Made by a program: the position numbers and the translations under genes. From NCBI GenBank assembly GCA_040954595.2, contig CM082579.2, forward strand, positions 6,510,001 through 6,574,000: a stretch of DNA of 64,000 nucleotides, in the 5' to 3' direction. Below, piece by piece: positions 62,516 to 64,000 of this stretch; the stretch's first letter is position 1; every line of letters begins with the position of its first letter. The notes under the pieces are model-generated. The model was not told where the DNA came from. It saw only the letters and a program-made list of their open reading frames with translations, and ran no database searches. Source of the DNA: Balanoglossus misakiensis. Lineage: Eukaryota > Hemichordata.

Positions 62516-64000
62516 AGATGCAGTCTGCATATGATATTACACATACCATATAATATTATTAAACAGTCTCAGCTTGTCCTGGAAGCCAAATCAACTATTT
62601 ATAGCTGCGTCATAATTTTTTCCCCTAAGCTTAGGACCATATTTCGCCGTTGGCTTAGCACTATTCTACAAATTGCTACCTAAAACTCCCATATTGACAT
62701 AACCTTTGGGAATTTTCAAAGAACTTTTCCAGCAGTATAAACTTAATGATTGCAAAGCATGTCAATATCGTCAATACTGTGTGATGTTTGAGCTTTGTTT
62801 CCGTATGTTCGTAGCGTATAACATTTTATTACAGTTCAAATTATAACCCAGCATGATGGTTGCAAACTAATATTACACCAGTGGCCATGATTACCATCGC
62901 CATAGGAACTTGCCTAATGGTTTATAATAAGGCGGTCAAGCATACACCCACCGACTCTGACCAGATTCCCCTTTCAGTCGTCATGGAAACAAGAAATCAG
63001 ATCAATCACGCAATTCGGACGATTTTCGTGGAATTAATTTGCACAAAAGCTAGTTTCTTAGAATGGGCTGAATTTTAATAATCATCGCAACCTAACTACC
63101 ATCTGAGTGCTTCAACAGGAGTTCACCATAAACCATGTCATATTTAATATTTCCTCTTCTCCCAGCAGGCTTTGATGTTTTGACAAGAAACTGCTCCATT
63201 ACCGTTATACTGATTTCACAAGCATAATGGTCTTACTGACACTTCTTAAAATTCTTTGCAAAAAATTCACATACCATTTATAATCGAGTGGCTTCCTTCC
63301 ATTTGCAGAGAGTTAGCTTACATCCAAGACCCGATGCTATGTATACTAAAAGGTTTCCTTCCTTCCTGTGCAGACAGCTTTGTGGAAGGTTGCCCAACAT
63401 AGCAAAATAGTCAATGTCTTTTTATTGCATTGTGTGTTTTATGTACAAAAAAAATTCAGCTTTATTACAAGAATTTGCTGACATGTTAAAGGGACAGTAG
63501 GTGAAACATTTGATAAAAATTTTTGCTATTTTTATCCTGTGCATGTATAGACTACACTTTCTTGTTCTACTCCCTGAAGAATGTCTAAAAGCCATGTATT
63601 TAGCTTGTCAATAAAAGCTCTGTGTATAATGCGTAAAGAGCAAATTATTTTTGTTGATATTTCAATATTTATTTGGACTAAATTTAATAGCCATCAATAA
63701 CATCGCTGGCACAAATTTTATGAAAGATTCAGGGTTTCGTTACAATCTTGGAATGACACTGGCAAGGTTTTGCACACATCAAAAAAGATGTGTGCATCGG
63801 AACTAACAGCGACCGCATGATATGGAGGTCAAATGCAGGATTAATGACATTCAGCATTCCAATCAAACAGCATGATAAAAATGTAACACCAGCATCATCA
63901 ATTGAGCCGGTTCCCATGCCAACGCAACTTGCATGTGTTCGGTTTCCAAGTTATCCACAGCCAGCCTCAAGCAAGCCTCACACAAACCCCATGAATAAAA
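62516..64000. other. Intergenic sequence at the right end
   Basis: There is a doubtful plus-strand frame near 62887-63078 (MITIAIGTCLMVYNKAVKHT...) and a TTAAAGGGACAGTAGG motif at 63487 of the kind also found near 3418 and 38340. No supported gene. Confidence 0.35.

Overview
The window is animal nuclear DNA, most likely from a marine invertebrate. It is AT-leaning, gene-sparse and intron-rich. It holds frequent TACATGTA-type words, many long poly(C)/poly(G) runs, short inverted-repeat transposons (MITEs) and microsatellites. There are no bacterial-type operons, long intronless genes, rRNA genes or CRISPR arrays. Mollusc, lancelet or a similar lineage would all fit, and the sequence alone does not decide between them.

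Two split genes are well supported. A plus-strand gene at about 54.95-57.5 kb has five exons whose phases join into one 281-residue reading frame with a polyadenylation signal. It encodes a small membrane-anchored protein that resembles the acetoacetate-decarboxylase-like fold. A minus-strand gene starts near 49 kb, or at upstream noncoding exons near 52.7 and 58.1 kb, and runs toward lower coordinates. Its first three coding exons (48917-48834, 43435-43256, 41491-40283) are all phase 0 and encode at least 491 residues, ending in a long Ser/Pro-rich region. Its 3' part must lie below 40 kb. The best continuations are small exons at 34.35 and 31.6 kb. A weaker phase-consistent chain goes on down to about 6.5 kb.

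A third, less certain unit is at 61.2-62.5 kb on the plus strand: a TATA box, a short noncoding exon with a strong donor, a strong acceptor, a 69-codon ORF that uses the first AUG, and an AATAAA signal. Candidate plus-strand exons near 5.1 and 11.9 kb have good splice sites and phase 0 at both ends. They could belong to another gene or be chance.

The rest is intronic or intergenic. It contains two diverged copies of a MITE family with long inverted arms, TAGTCTAGAATC termini and 9-bp target duplications (30576-30933, 35072-35458). It also contains a TA-flanked MITE with 26-bp inverted repeats (29001-29194), two dispersed-repeat pairs, several local tandem duplications, thirteen C/G runs of 13 or more bases, and a set of CTCF-like motifs (AGAGGGCGC or CCAGCAGAGGGC).
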